NCBI GenBank assembly: GCA_964503475.1
Contig: CAZCZU010000005.1
Span: 25,402-89,401, forward strand
Reading direction: 5' to 3'
Length of the DNA: 64,000 nt
From: CAZCZU01 sp964503475
GTDB lineage: Bacteria; Pseudomonadota; Zetaproteobacteria; Mariprofundales; Mariprofundaceae
The position numbers and the translations under genes are program-made. The number at the start of each line of letters is the position of its first letter. Position 1 is the first letter of the stretch. The notes under the pieces are model-generated. The model ran no database searches and had not been told where the DNA came from. It was given only the letters and a program-made list of their open reading frames with translations. Of the stretch, positions 33,218-42,318 are shown piece by piece.

Positions 33218-34304
33218 TCAGATTTACAGGGTTGAGCTGGGCGTACGCTCCTACGATATCCATATTGAAGCCGGCTGCCTCTCGGCACTGGCCACAGCCA
33301 TGCGGCAGCTGTTTCCAAAGGCATCACGCTGCATGATTGTCAGCAACGAGACGGTTGCCCCTCTCTATCTGGAGCAGGTCAAAGCGCCGTTACTGGCCAG
33401 TGGCTGGCAGCTGTTTGAGTGCATTTTGCCGGATGGCGAGCGTTACAAGAACATGGAAAGCTGGTCGAGGGTGATGGATGCCCTCATGGCCTCGAAGCTC
33501 TCGCGTAACGAACCGGTGATCGCGCTCGGTGGCGGAGTGATCGGTGATATGACCGGCTTTGCCGCTGCCTGCTATCGTCGTGGCGTTCCATTCGTGCAGG
33601 TGCCGACCACCCTGCTGGCCCAGGTTGACTCCAGTGTGGGTGGCAAGACCGCTATCAATCATCCCCATGGCAAGAACATGATCGGTGCCTTTTATCAACC
33701 ACGCCTGGTATGGATTGATCCGGAGGTGTTGAAGACGCTGCAACCGCGTGAAGTGCGCGCCGGACTGGCGGAAGTGATCAAGTACGGCCTGATCCGTGAT
33801 GCAGCCTTCTTTGAACAGCTCAATGAACATATGGAAGGATTGCTAAATCTGGATGCACAAATTCTCGCCCGGGTGATTCATGCGTCATGCCGTCACAAGG
33901 CGGAGGTGGTGATGCGCGATGAGACGGAGGCGGGGGAACGGGCCCTGCTCAATCTTGGTCACACATTCGGACATGCCATTGAGTCGATGACGCATTATAC
34001 CGAATATCTGCATGGTGAGGCCGTCGCTCTGGGCACCTTGATGGCAGCGCGCCTCTCCGAACAGCTGGGCTATGCGCCGCACGGTACCGAGACGCGTATC
34101 GGGCAATGTTTTGAAAAGGCGGGGCTACCGGTCTCTGTCCCGCAGTTCGATGCCGATGCCTGGCTTGATGCCATGGGACATGACAAGAAAAATGTGGGTA
34201 GCCTGATTCGCTATATCCTGTTGCGGGGAATCGGGGATGCATTTATTGCGGATGAAGTGACGGATCAGGATATACGCAATCTGATCGCATCCTATGCAGC
34301 ATAA
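33210..34304 (+). CDS. aroB: 3-dehydroquinate synthase
   Basis: A 364-aa NAD- and metal-dependent enzyme that makes 3-dehydroquinate from DAHP. It shows LPDGERYKNM, ALGGGVIGDMTGFAAA, VPTTLLAQVDSSVGGKTAINH and the metal-binding LLNLGHTFGHAIE with HGEAVALG. ATG 33210 overlaps the aroK stop. pil-aroK-aroB is a classical proteobacterial order. A strong hairpin terminator follows. Confidence 0.97.
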   Translation: MNSQIYRVELGVRSYDIHIEAGCLSALATAMRQLFPKASRCMIVSNETVAPLYLEQVKAPLLASGWQLFECILPDGERYKNMESWSRVMDALMASKLSRNEPVIALGGGVIGDMTGFAAACYRRGVPFVQVPTTLLAQVDSSVGGKTAINHPHGKNMIGAFYQPRLVWIDPEVLKTLQPREVRAGLAEVIKYGLIRDAAFFEQLNEHMEGLLNLDAQILARVIHASCRHKAEVVMRDETEAGERALLNLGHTFGHAIESMTHYTEYLHGEAVALGTLMAARLSEQLGYAPHGTETRIGQCFEKAGLPVSVPQFDADAWLDAMGHDKKNVGSLIRYILLRGIGDAFIADEVTDQDIRNLIASYAA

Positions 34305-34332
34305 AAAAAAGGCGGCCATATGGCCGCCTTTT
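34303..34332. terminator. Bidirectional intrinsic terminator between aroB and the BAX inhibitor-like gene
   Basis: Perfect palindrome GGCGGCCATATGGCCGCC (34311-34328), with eight A on the left and a short T-run on the right, so it can serve both convergent transcripts. Confidence 0.93.
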
Positions 34333-34352
34333 ACGTTGAATAGTTCTGCGGC

Positions 34353-35012
34353 TTATTCGTCACCCAGTACGCCGAAGAGGTAGAGCAGGTTCTCGAACAG
34401 CAGGAAGACATCAAGATAAAGCGTCAGGGCTGCAGCGATGTACTCCTCATTCGGATAGTCGCGCAGGATGGCCGAGGTGTCGTAGAGAATAAAGGCCGAA
34501 AAGAGCAGGACGCTGACGCCGGAGATGGCGAGCGCGACGGTTCCTGATTCGAAGAAGAAGTAGTTGGCAAAGCCCAGCACAATGACCGAGATCAGGCCGG
34601 TCCAGACAAAGCCCTTCAGGAATGAAAAGTCGCGTCGTGACATGAAGGTATAGGCGGTCAGGCCGACAAAGGCGACGGCAGTGGCCATGAAGGCCTGAGC
34701 TACCAGTACATTCGATTTGGCAGAGACAAACCCGACCAGTGGCGAGATGGCGAGGCCGGTCAGGGCGCCAAATGCAAGCAGTGCAGCAAGGTTGATGCCG
34801 GGCATATGGCGTACGCCCTGAACCAGGAAGATGCCGCCAATCATGGCGAACAGCATCATAAATGGGTGCTGGTGCGGAAAGGCAAGCCCCATGGAGAAGT
34901 AGGCTCCGAGGCTTCCGGCAGCGATACAAAGCGTCAGCATACCGTAGGTTTTACCCAGGAACGTGATTCGGGCATCGGCCAGCTGGGTAGATGTGGCTAT
35001 CTGTGTGTTCAT
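34353..35012 (-). CDS. BAX inhibitor-1 / YccA family membrane protein
   Basis: A 219-aa protein with seven membrane segments. LALISPLVGF-type segments, the LTAYTFMSRRDFSFLKGF block and the C-terminal ALTLYLDVFLLFENLLYLFG are characteristic of the BI-1/YccA/YbhL family. In E. coli YccA modulates the FtsH protease, and BsYetJ is a pH-sensitive calcium channel; the role here is not known. It stands alone on the minus strand after a shared terminator. Confidence 0.93.
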   Translation of the reverse strand: MNTQIATSTQLADARITFLGKTYGMLTLCIAAGSLGAYFSMGLAFPHQHPFMMLFAMIGGIFLVQGVRHMPGINLAALLAFGALTGLAISPLVGFVSAKSNVLVAQAFMATAVAFVGLTAYTFMSRRDFSFLKGFVWTGLISVIVLGFANYFFFESGTVALAISGVSVLLFSAFILYDTSAILRDYPNEEYIAAALTLYLDVFLLFENLLYLFGVLGDE

Positions 35013-35064
35013 CGGTACCTCCGTGAAAAGCGATGGTTAAAATGCCATGCAGGCATGGCAAAGG

Positions 35065-35478
35065 TCAATGTCGGCTGCGATCCTCATGTACGATCTCTGC
35101 TTCAATGATGGTGGCATCGTGCGGCGTCCTTCGTATCGGCAACATTTTCCCGATCAGCCAGCGTCGGACAGGTGGCACGAGCAGCAGAAAGCCGACCGTG
35201 TCGGTGATGAAGCCGGGCGTGAACAGCAGGATGCCAGCCAGCCCCAGCAACAGGCCATGCAGCCCGTGCTCGGCAGGGAATTCGCCATGCGCCATTCGGC
35301 GCTGGGCATCGAGCATGGTGCCAAGTCCCTGCAGTCGAATCAGCAGGCCGCCGAGTGCGGCTGTAAACAGGCACAGGGCAATGGTGGAAAGCCCGCCGAT
35401 GCCCGAGCCAACCTTGATCAGGACATACAGCTCAAGCAGTGGGACAGAGATAAAAAGAAGAAAAAGCAGACGAAGCAT
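35065..35478 (-). CDS. fxsA: FxsA family membrane protein
   Basis: A 137-aa membrane protein. LFISVPLLELYVLIKVG, then GGLLIRLQGLGTM and the block GLLLGLAGILLFTPGFITD with VGFLLLVPPVRRWL match FxsA, whose overexpression in E. coli suppresses F exclusion of phage T7; its native role is unknown. About three to four membrane segments with a charged C-terminal tail. Confidence 0.9.
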   Translation of the reverse strand: MLRLLFLLFISVPLLELYVLIKVGSGIGGLSTIALCLFTAALGGLLIRLQGLGTMLDAQRRMAHGEFPAEHGLHGLLLGLAGILLFTPGFITDTVGFLLLVPPVRRWLIGKMLPIRRTPHDATIIEAEIVHEDRSRH

Positions 35479-35519
35479 ATCCGATGTATGGGGCCTGTCA
35501 TGATGAAATGCAAGAGGAA

Positions 35520-36698
35520 TCAGGAATCGATGGCCAATGCAGCCAGGGCAAGCATGCCGCTGCGCATGGCCGATTCCTCGATATCGAAGCAGGGATGGTG
35601 CAGCGGATAACGTGTGGCAGGGCCGGCACCGGTACCCAGGCGAAAGAGGCAGCCGGACACCTGTTGCATGAAAGCGGCAAAATCCTCGCCGCCCATCGAG
35701 GGTTCGGAGAGCTCGAGCAGTGGGATGTCTGGGATCAGGCGTGAAAAGGTGTTTCGGGCCTGCAGCATTGCAGCTTCATCATTGTGTAGCAGAGGCGTGG
35801 CCTGATTCAGCGTGAAGCGGGCAGTCGCACCCCATGTTTCGGCAGTATGGCGGATAATATGATCCATACGTGCCCGAATCTCCTCATGCGCTTCGGGATG
35901 CAGGCTGCGGAAGGTACCGGAGAACCGAACCCGCTCAGGGATGACATTGGCGGCGTGTCCGCCCTCGATATGGCCGATGGAGAGCACGGCCGGATGCAGC
36001 GGATTGATGCGTCGGCTGACAATATGATGCAGGGCCTGGATAACATGGCTGGCAACGAAGACCACATCGGTGGTTTCGTGCGGTCGGGCGGCATGGCCGC
36101 CATGGCCGCTGATTTCAACCTCGAACATGTCGGCTGCGGCACACATGGGCCCTTCACGCAGCCCGAGTGAGCCGGCAGGCAGATAGGGGAACACGTGCAG
36201 CGCATAGATCCGTTCAAGAGGAATCTCCTGCAGCTGTTTCGTTCGTAACATGGCGGCCGCTCCCTCGCAGGTCTCTTCAGCCGGCTGGAAGATACAGGCC
36301 AGATTGCGCGTTAAGGTCATTCCACTCTGTTTCAGCAACATCATTGCCCCGAGCAGCATGGCGGAGTGAGCATCATGACCACAGGCATGCGAAATTCCTG
36401 CATGGCATGAACTGTAAGGCTGATCCTTCTGGTCATGGATCGGCAGGGCATCCATATCGGCGCGTAGCCCTATCCAGCCGGAACCCTTGTTGTGCTCCAG
36501 GGTTGCGAGCAGGCCATGGCCACCGATACCTTCCTGCACTTCAAAGCCGAGATTCCGGCACTGTGCGGCGATAAAGCGGGAGGTTTCACCCTCGTTTCCC
36601 GAGAGTTCCGGGTGTTGATGCAACTGACGGCGAATGCGAATAACTTCCGGCAGTACGCTATCGGCAGCCTGGCTGAGGCGTTCGGATAATGACTTCAT
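35520..36698 (-). CDS. M20 family amidohydrolase (hippurate hydrolase / aminoacylase-like)
   Basis: A 392-aa metallopeptidase-fold amidohydrolase of the M20D group. Signatures are RRQLHQHPELSGNE, LRADMDALPI, the metal-binding SHACGHDAHSAMLLGA, FQPAEET and a late MGGEDFAAF. These enzymes hydrolyse N-acyl amino acids or related amides in the cytoplasm; the substrate is not evident. An ATG at 36707 would add three residues. It overlaps or abuts the YbdK-like ligase gene (stop at 36695) and ends a long minus-strand operon. Confidence 0.9.
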   Translation of the reverse strand: MKSLSERLSQAADSVLPEVIRIRRQLHQHPELSGNEGETSRFIAAQCRNLGFEVQEGIGGHGLLATLEHNKGSGWIGLRADMDALPIHDQKDQPYSSCHAGISHACGHDAHSAMLLGAMMLLKQSGMTLTRNLACIFQPAEETCEGAAAMLRTKQLQEIPLERIYALHVFPYLPAGSLGLREGPMCAAADMFEVEISGHGGHAARPHETTDVVFVASHVIQALHHIVSRRINPLHPAVLSIGHIEGGHAANVIPERVRFSGTFRSLHPEAHEEIRARMDHIIRHTAETWGATARFTLNQATPLLHNDEAAMLQARNTFSRLIPDIPLLELSEPSMGGEDFAAFMQQVSGCLFRLGTGAGPATRYPLHHPCFDIEESAMRSGMLALAALAIDS

Positions 36699-37810
36699 GC
36701 ATGCCATCCGTCGGCTGCACGCATATCGCGCACCATCGTTTTGAAATCTTCGTGTCTGTGCATTCGGCGCTGTTGCATGGCACCGTCTCCGATCTGGCGC
36801 CAGTGAGGCAACTGCCGGGCTACGATCTTCAGGTCATCAGCATCAGCGCCGCGCTCCGACAGCCATGCCAGGCGCTGTTCCAGCCAGTCACAGACCGGCA
36901 AGGCGGCTTCCGTCCGTGGGTCGATCAGTTCTGCCTGGATGCCGTAACGGCAGGCACGCCAGCGATTTTCGCGGACCAGGGAGGGGTGCACGCGCACATC
37001 TTCCTCATCCCGAGAGACCGCACTCATGGCTTCGGCGCGTACATAGGCGATATAGGCGGTGGTGTCGTTGCGGCTAACCGGCATATCGCCAATACGAATC
37101 TCCAGCGTGCCGAAGTCGGGATGCGGACGCATCTCCCACCAGATATCGCGAACCGAATCGATGCTGCCGGTGGCCATCAGGCGGGCGGCACAGTGCTCGA
37201 AGTCTCGCCAGTCCTCGAAATAGAAGGGCATGCCTCCCTGGCTCAAGCCCTCGAATACCTTGATACGACAGGCAGCAAGGCCCGTATCGTGCCCCTGCCA
37301 GAACGGGGAGTTGGCGCTGATGGCCAGAAAGACGGGCATGACGGGTAGCAGGCGATTCATCGCCCGGATACAGGCATCGCCATCCGGCATACCGACATGC
37401 ACATGGATGCCGAAGATATTGAATCGACGCACCATCCACTGCATACGATCCAGCAGGCGCAGGTAACGGGCATCGTCGGTGATCTGTTGCTCCTGCCAGC
37501 GGGAAAAGGGGTGTGTACCGCTGGAGAAGAGAGCCCCGCCATGCGCAGCGAGCAACTTCTCGGCCTGTAAATAAAGTGTACGCAGTTCGTCCACGCAGTT
37601 GTCGGTGGCGTGGTGAATATCGGTGTTGATCTCAATGGTCGAGGTGAAGAGCTCGGGTTTGATGCGTGGTGTGTTGCCAAGGCTGTCGAGAATGGCTGTG
37701 GCCAGAGGGGCCTGGGCTCCGCTGTCCGTATCGACGGTAATCCACTCCATCTCCACCCCGAGGCTTCCCAGCGGGGAGCGTGTGAAAGGAAAAGAGGGGA
37801 GTGGATTCAT
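36695..37810 (-). CDS. ybdK: YbdK-family carboxylate-amine (glutamate-cysteine) ligase
   Basis: A 371-aa member of the GCS2 family. Signatures are LGVEMEWITVD near the N-terminus, FTSTIEINTDIH, FNIFGIHVHVGMPDG, WWEMRPHPDFGTLEIRIGDMP and RENRWRACRYG. Relatives have weak gamma-glutamylcysteine ligase activity; others act on different carboxylates. ATG 37810 places the protein start directly before PLPSFPFTRS; longer upstream frames overlap the TPR gene. It lies within the minus-strand operon between the TPR lipoprotein and the M20 hydrolase. Confidence 0.9.
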   Translation of the reverse strand: MNPLPSFPFTRSPLGSLGVEMEWITVDTDSGAQAPLATAILDSLGNTPRIKPELFTSTIEINTDIHHATDNCVDELRTLYLQAEKLLAAHGGALFSSGTHPFSRWQEQQITDDARYLRLLDRMQWMVRRFNIFGIHVHVGMPDGDACIRAMNRLLPVMPVFLAISANSPFWQGHDTGLAACRIKVFEGLSQGGMPFYFEDWRDFEHCAARLMATGSIDSVRDIWWEMRPHPDFGTLEIRIGDMPVSRNDTTAYIAYVRAEAMSAVSRDEEDVRVHPSLVRENRWRACRYGIQAELIDPRTEAALPVCDWLEQRLAWLSERGADADDLKIVARQLPHWRQIGDGAMQQRRMHRHEDFKTMVRDMRAADGWHA

Positions 37811-37811
37811 G

Positions 37812-38618
37812 CTACTTATCCGGATGCTGCCGGCGCCAGGCATCCAGTGCCTGCTGCATGCGTCGGGCCCGATCATGCCAGCCCAAAGCCTGCAGGTTGT
37901 CGATCAGCTTCTGGCGTGTGGCGATATCCGGCTGGATGGCCAGGCTGCGCTGATAGGCAGTCAGGGCCTCCTTTTGCTCGCCGGAGAGTATCAGCACATC
38001 GCCCAGGCTGCGCCAGCATGGGGCACAGTCGGGGAGCAGCTTCACCGATTGGCGTGCCTCGTTTTGTGCTGCATCGAAACGCCGCTGTTTGGCCAGGAAG
38101 CGGGCGTAATAGAGATGCGCAAATCCATTGTGCCGGTCGCGGCTCACAGCCTCCCGGAATCGCCGCTCGGCTTCATCGTGCCTGCCCTGCCTCTCTGCCA
38201 GGTTGGCCAGCAGGTACCATGGCGTTGCCTCATGCGGAAACTGTTCGCTTGTGCGCAGCAGTAACTGTTCTGCTTTGGTGTCGTTGCCTTCCTGTTGCAG
38301 CAACATGGCAAGGTTGATGGCAGAGGGCAGGTGCCGGCTGCGACGCAGATTTGCTTCGTAGAGTTTGCGGGCATCACCGGCATGCCCCGTATCCGCCAGC
38401 AGGATGGCAAGATTGTAGCGGGCATCGAGGTTGGCGGGATGAATGGTGAGTTCGCGTTCAAGGGAGCGTCGGTATTCGGTCATCTCGCCATGGGCCCGGT
38501 GCTGCATGGCAGCATCGAAGGGGGTAGCCGGCTTTTTCGGGGGAGCACAGGCACTCACGATGCAGGCCAGGCCGAGAAGGGGCCAGAAGCGAAGTCGGGC
38601 GAGGATGAATGCCGGCAT
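37812..38618 (-). CDS. TPR lipoprotein
   Basis: A 268-aa probable lipoprotein: signal sequence with lipobox VSAC (Cys24), then about five tetratricopeptide repeats, for example LDARYNLAILLADTGHAGDA, PWYLLANLAERQGRHDEAERR and APCWRSLGDVLILSGEQKEA. TPR proteins act as protein-interaction scaffolds. It is placed right after mlaD, so it may serve the envelope lipid transport complex or a neighbouring function; that is inference. Confidence 0.87.
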   Translation of the reverse strand: MPAFILARLRFWPLLGLACIVSACAPPKKPATPFDAAMQHRAHGEMTEYRRSLERELTIHPANLDARYNLAILLADTGHAGDARKLYEANLRRSRHLPSAINLAMLLQQEGNDTKAEQLLLRTSEQFPHEATPWYLLANLAERQGRHDEAERRFREAVSRDRHNGFAHLYYARFLAKQRRFDAAQNEARQSVKLLPDCAPCWRSLGDVLILSGEQKEALTAYQRSLAIQPDIATRQKLIDNLQALGWHDRARRMQQALDAWRRQHPDK

Positions 38619-38619
38619 A

Positions 38620-39630
38620 TTACGGCTGGTCGGCCGAGGCAGGCCCCATATGACCGGTGGTGAGAATCATCTCCTCCATCTTGGCCCGTTTTGCCGCCGG
38701 CGGTGCCTTGATCTCCGGCTCTTTGCTCAACACTTTCCATGGATTGCGACGAATATCATCGGAGAAGGCCTCAAGATTTTCCGATGTCTTGCGCAACTCG
38801 AACAGGATGCGATACAGGTTCTCACGGTTGTCGATCACCGAGGCATTGAGATTATCGGTCAGCTCCTTGCCCTGTTTGAAAAACTCTTTTCCTGCGTGCA
38901 CGGTTTCGGGTAGCTCCGAGGCAAAACGATCGATGTTGGTGCGATGCCTGTCGACGATTGCACTGACTTCGCTTGTGGTATGGCGCAGCTGGCGAACCAG
39001 CTCCGGCAGCTCCTTCTCCAGTACCTGCATCGTATGGCGCATCGATGTGGCCGTGGCATGTACGTCTTTGCGATTCTCCTCGATGATGGCGCTAAGCTCT
39101 TCGCTGGTGTGGTTGAAGTTTTCGATCAGGTGATGCAGCGAGGCAGGGCTGTTCTTGTTGCCAAGGTCGCCGGAAAGGGCTTTGGTGAGTGAGCGGATAT
39201 CATCGGTGATTTCCGAGGCTTTGGCGACGAAGGTGTTGATATCTCCGGAAAGGTCGGAAGGAATAATTTGTCCCTTCGGCAGTGGAGAGGTGTCGCCGGG
39301 CTGTGCGGTCAGGGCCAGGTTTTTTTCACCAACCAGGCCACGACTGATAATCGAGGCACGGGTCGAGGCGGGGAGTTGCACCCCCGGCTTCAGGGCGATA
39401 CGGACGACGGCACGATTATTGCGCAGGAAAATATTTTTGACGGTGCCGACCTTCACGCCGGCCATGCGGACCGGCGATTCGATATCCAGCCCCATCAGGT
39501 CATTGAATTCGGTTTCGACGATGCGCCCCTCGTCCTTGAACCAACTGCTGCCTCCGATTTTTCCGGTGGCAAAAAAGAGCAAAATCAGGGCTATAAGCAC
39601 AAAGGCACCGAGTCGGGCTTGCGGATTCAT
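38620..39630 (-). CDS. mlaD: MCE-domain lipid transport protein (MlaD-like)
   Basis: A 336-aa protein with one N-terminal membrane helix (residues about 9-25), then an MCE domain: FNDLMGLDIESPVRMAGVKVGTV, LPASTRASIISRGLVGEKNL. A long helical C-terminal region with coiled-coil character (about residues 130-290) exceeds that of E. coli MlaD (about 183 aa) and resembles longer MCE proteins that form a needle or channel. Its start overlaps mlaF by 4 bp. It would bridge the inner-membrane MlaEF complex and the periplasm. Confidence 0.9.
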   Translation of the reverse strand: MNPQARLGAFVLIALILLFFATGKIGGSSWFKDEGRIVETEFNDLMGLDIESPVRMAGVKVGTVKNIFLRNNRAVVRIALKPGVQLPASTRASIISRGLVGEKNLALTAQPGDTSPLPKGQIIPSDLSGDINTFVAKASEITDDIRSLTKALSGDLGNKNSPASLHHLIENFNHTSEELSAIIEENRKDVHATATSMRHTMQVLEKELPELVRQLRHTTSEVSAIVDRHRTNIDRFASELPETVHAGKEFFKQGKELTDNLNASVIDNRENLYRILFELRKTSENLEAFSDDIRRNPWKVLSKEPEIKAPPAAKRAKMEEMILTTGHMGPASADQP

Positions 39631-40424
39631 ATCTTGCTGGCCTCCTCCATCCGTTTCCCCCAGTCGCTCTCGTTGATCGGCCCTTCGGCCCTGCCTTCGA
39701 TAAACTGGCGCAGCATGGGATCCTGATTCGATTCTAGCTGATCCGGCGGGATTTGCAGATGAATGCGACCCTGGCAGAGCATGGCGATATTGTCGCTGAT
39801 CATGGAGGCACTCTTCATGTCATGGGTGATGCTTAACAGGGTGGTGCCGGAGTCCTTGTGCAGGCGCACGATCAGGCGGTTGATGACATCGGACATGATG
39901 GGATCGAGTCCTGTCGTCGGTTCATCCAGGAAGACAATGTCCGGCTTGTGGCAGATGGCGCGCGCCAGACCGACGCGTTTGGCCATGCCGCCGGAGAGTT
40001 CGGCCGGCATCAGGTCGGAAATATCGGGCATGCCGACCCAGTTGAGAACCTCGATGGCCGATTCGCGTGCTTTGGCAGCCCCTGTCCCATGCATGAGTAA
40101 ACCGAAGGCGACATTCTCCCAAACCGATAGGGAATCGAAGAGAGCGGCATGCTGAAAGAGCATGCCAACCCGGCGCATGCGGGTGAGCTGTTCGGTTTCA
40201 TCCAGCTCCAGCCAGTTTTCGCCATCCACAAGAATCTCACCGGCATCCGGTTTCAGCAGGCCGAGAATGCATTTGATCAGTACGCTTTTGCCGGTACCGG
40301 ACATGCCGATCACAGTGGTCGACGTGCCAGGCATAATGTCGAGATCGACATCCTCGAGCACGACCTTGTCTTCAAAGCGTTTGCTTAGCCCCCGGATGCG
40401 GATCAATGGCTCCGTATTGCTCAT
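39627..40424 (-). CDS. mlaF: ABC transporter ATPase MlaF-like
   Basis: A 265-aa ATPase of the Mla lipid transport system. Walker A is GMSGTGKSVLIKC, followed by the Q-loop LFQHAALFDS, the signature LSGGMAKRVGLARAI, Walker B DIVFLDEPTTGLDP and switch His in SITHDM. LFDSLSVWENVAF is typical of MlaF. ATG 40424 overlaps the mlaE stop (ATGA); a start 12 bp upstream is possible. Confidence 0.95.
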   Translation of the reverse strand: MSNTEPLIRIRGLSKRFEDKVVLEDVDLDIMPGTSTTVIGMSGTGKSVLIKCILGLLKPDAGEILVDGENWLELDETEQLTRMRRVGMLFQHAALFDSLSVWENVAFGLLMHGTGAAKARESAIEVLNWVGMPDISDLMPAELSGGMAKRVGLARAICHKPDIVFLDEPTTGLDPIMSDVINRLIVRLHKDSGTTLLSITHDMKSASMISDNIAMLCQGRIHLQIPPDQLESNQDPMLRQFIEGRAEGPINESDWGKRMEEASKI

Positions 40425-41191
40425 CCGAACATCCATGCGGTCAGGAAATAGTCCGAGATCAGGATGCTCATGCAGGAGATGACCACGGCGCGGGTTGTTG
40501 CCTTACCCACTCCTTCGGCGCCACCGCCGCAGTTGAATCCCTCCGTGCAGCTGATGAGGCCGATCAGCATGCCGAAGAAGGCCGCTTTGACGAGTCCGGA
40601 ATAGAAGTCGCGCAGTTCCATGTAGATGGTGGTGTTTTCAATATAGACGGTAGGATTCTGGTCGAGCAGATAGATGCTGATGGCGTAGCCGCCATAGATG
40701 CCGACAAAATCGGCGATGACCACCAGCAGTGGCATCATGAAAATAATGGCGAGCAGGCGTGGCATGATCAGGTAGCGGACCGGATCGGTCGAGAGGGTCC
40801 ACAGGGCATCGATCTGCTCTGTCACCCGCATGGTGCCAAGTTCGGCTGCAAATGAGGCACCGACCCGGCCGGCGATCATAAGGCCGACCAGTACCGGGCC
40901 CAACTCGCGGACCATGGTCATCGAGACCACCAGTCCGGTCATGCTTTCAGCGGCGAAGCGGTGAAAGACGATATAGGACTGTAGCGCCAGTACCATGCCG
41001 GTGAACAGGGCGGTAAGCAGCACCACCGGCAGCGATTGGACGCCTACCTCTTCCGCCTGTTGCAGAATGATGCGTGGATGCCATGGCGGCGAGGTTATGC
41101 GGTGCAGGGTGCGACCGAACGTCTGGGCATAGAGGCCGGTGTGCATACACAGGCTTTCAACCACCCTTCCGATCAGCACCAGAAAATTCAT
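40421..41191 (-). CDS. mlaE: ABC transporter permease MlaE-like
   Basis: A 256-aa permease with about five membrane segments. SLPVVLLTALFTGMVLALQSY, RELGPVLVGLMIAGRVGASFAAELGTMRVTEQIDAL and the C-terminal GFNCGGGAEGVGKATTRAVV are hallmarks of MlaE. It couples to MlaF and MlaD in intermembrane phospholipid movement. ATG 41191 overlaps the alr stop by 4 bp. No mlaB or mlaC homolog is seen in this operon. Confidence 0.95.
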   Translation of the reverse strand: MNFLVLIGRVVESLCMHTGLYAQTFGRTLHRITSPPWHPRIILQQAEEVGVQSLPVVLLTALFTGMVLALQSYIVFHRFAAESMTGLVVSMTMVRELGPVLVGLMIAGRVGASFAAELGTMRVTEQIDALWTLSTDPVRYLIMPRLLAIIFMMPLLVVIADFVGIYGGYAISIYLLDQNPTVYIENTTIYMELRDFYSGLVKAAFFGMLIGLISCTEGFNCGGGAEGVGKATTRAVVISCMSILISDYFLTAWMFG

Positions 41192-42246
41192 GGCACGGCT
41201 TTGCGTTGCACACGTCGCCCCACGCCGGTCATCAGGGTGTAGGCGATGGTGTCGAGTTCGGCGGCGACTTCGTCGATATGGATTGCCTCGCCCCAGAAGG
41301 AGACCGCATCGCCCGCCTGCAGGGCGCTGTTGCTGCAGTCGAGCAGGCAGTAGTCCATGCAGATGCGACCGACGATGGGCAGGCGTTGCCCCTGGTAGCT
41401 GGCAACGCCGCGATTGGAAAGGGCTCGCGGTAGCCCATCGGCATAACCCATGCTGACTACGGCGATGCGCATATCCTGCGGGGCGGTATAGCTGGCACCA
41501 TACGAAAGGGTGGTGCCACGGCTGATGTCGCGCACCTGCATCACCTGGCCGGTAAGTTCCATGACCGGTTTCAGTCCGAGTGGCTCCTGTGCGACGGGCT
41601 CCGAGCCGTAGAGGGCGATGCCGGGGCGCACGAAAGCCAGGGTCTCCTCCGGCAGAGCTACCAGGCCGGCGCTGTTGAGTAGGGAACCCGGCAGATCTCC
41701 CAGGCGACGACGCAGGGCGCGAAACTCATCGGCCTGGGCATGATTGAGCGGGTGCTCGGGCGTATCGGCACAGGCAAGGTGCGACATAATGCCGGCTACG
41801 GCGATGCCCGCTCTGTTTGCATACGCATGCAGGGCTTCCGGTTCGTCAGCGCCCAGTCGTTGCATGCCGGTATCGACCTTGACCCATACCTGGCCGGTGT
41901 AGCCGGCCTGTTGCAGCAGATCAATCTGCGAGGTTTCAAATACCACCGGGTTCAGTCGGTATTCGCTCGTCAGCCTGGCGTCGTCTTTGTCGAAGATGCC
42001 CGAAAGAAGGGTGATTGCCGCATCCCCGGGGAGCAGTGCCCGCAGCTGCACCCCCTCTTCGGCATCGGTGACGGCAAAATGGCGACAGCCGCAATCGTAG
42101 AGGGCAGGTGCGATATGCTCCATTCCGTGTCCGTAAGCATTGGCCTTGATCACGGCCATGACCGTGGCCGTGCCGGCCCGCTCGGCCAGAAGGCGATAGT
42201 TATGCTGCAGGTGCTTGAGATGGATGAAGGCAAAGGCGGGACGCAT
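41188..42246 (-). CDS. alr: Alanine racemase
   Basis: A 352-aa PLP enzyme supplying D-alanine for peptidoglycan. The PLP-lysine motif AVIKANAYGHGMEHIAPAL is at about residues 32-50, and the C-terminal domain has the catalytic Tyr in LSYGASYTA. GRICMDYCLLDCS is the usual metal/substrate block. It is the first gene of the minus-strand operon that continues into mlaE. A short 72-bp gap separates it from the end of the glutamate dehydrogenase gene on the same strand. Confidence 0.96.
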   Translation of the reverse strand: MRPAFAFIHLKHLQHNYRLLAERAGTATVMAVIKANAYGHGMEHIAPALYDCGCRHFAVTDAEEGVQLRALLPGDAAITLLSGIFDKDDARLTSEYRLNPVVFETSQIDLLQQAGYTGQVWVKVDTGMQRLGADEPEALHAYANRAGIAVAGIMSHLACADTPEHPLNHAQADEFRALRRRLGDLPGSLLNSAGLVALPEETLAFVRPGIALYGSEPVAQEPLGLKPVMELTGQVMQVRDISRGTTLSYGASYTAPQDMRIAVVSMGYADGLPRALSNRGVASYQGQRLPIVGRICMDYCLLDCSNSALQAGDAVSFWGEAIHIDEVAAELDTIAYTLMTGVGRRVQRKAVP

Positions 42247-42318
42247 GGCGTGAGTGTTACGGGAAGTCGCCTGCCGGTCAAAGCTTTACGCGTGGCGATT
42301 CCGTGCACGGTACCGGCC

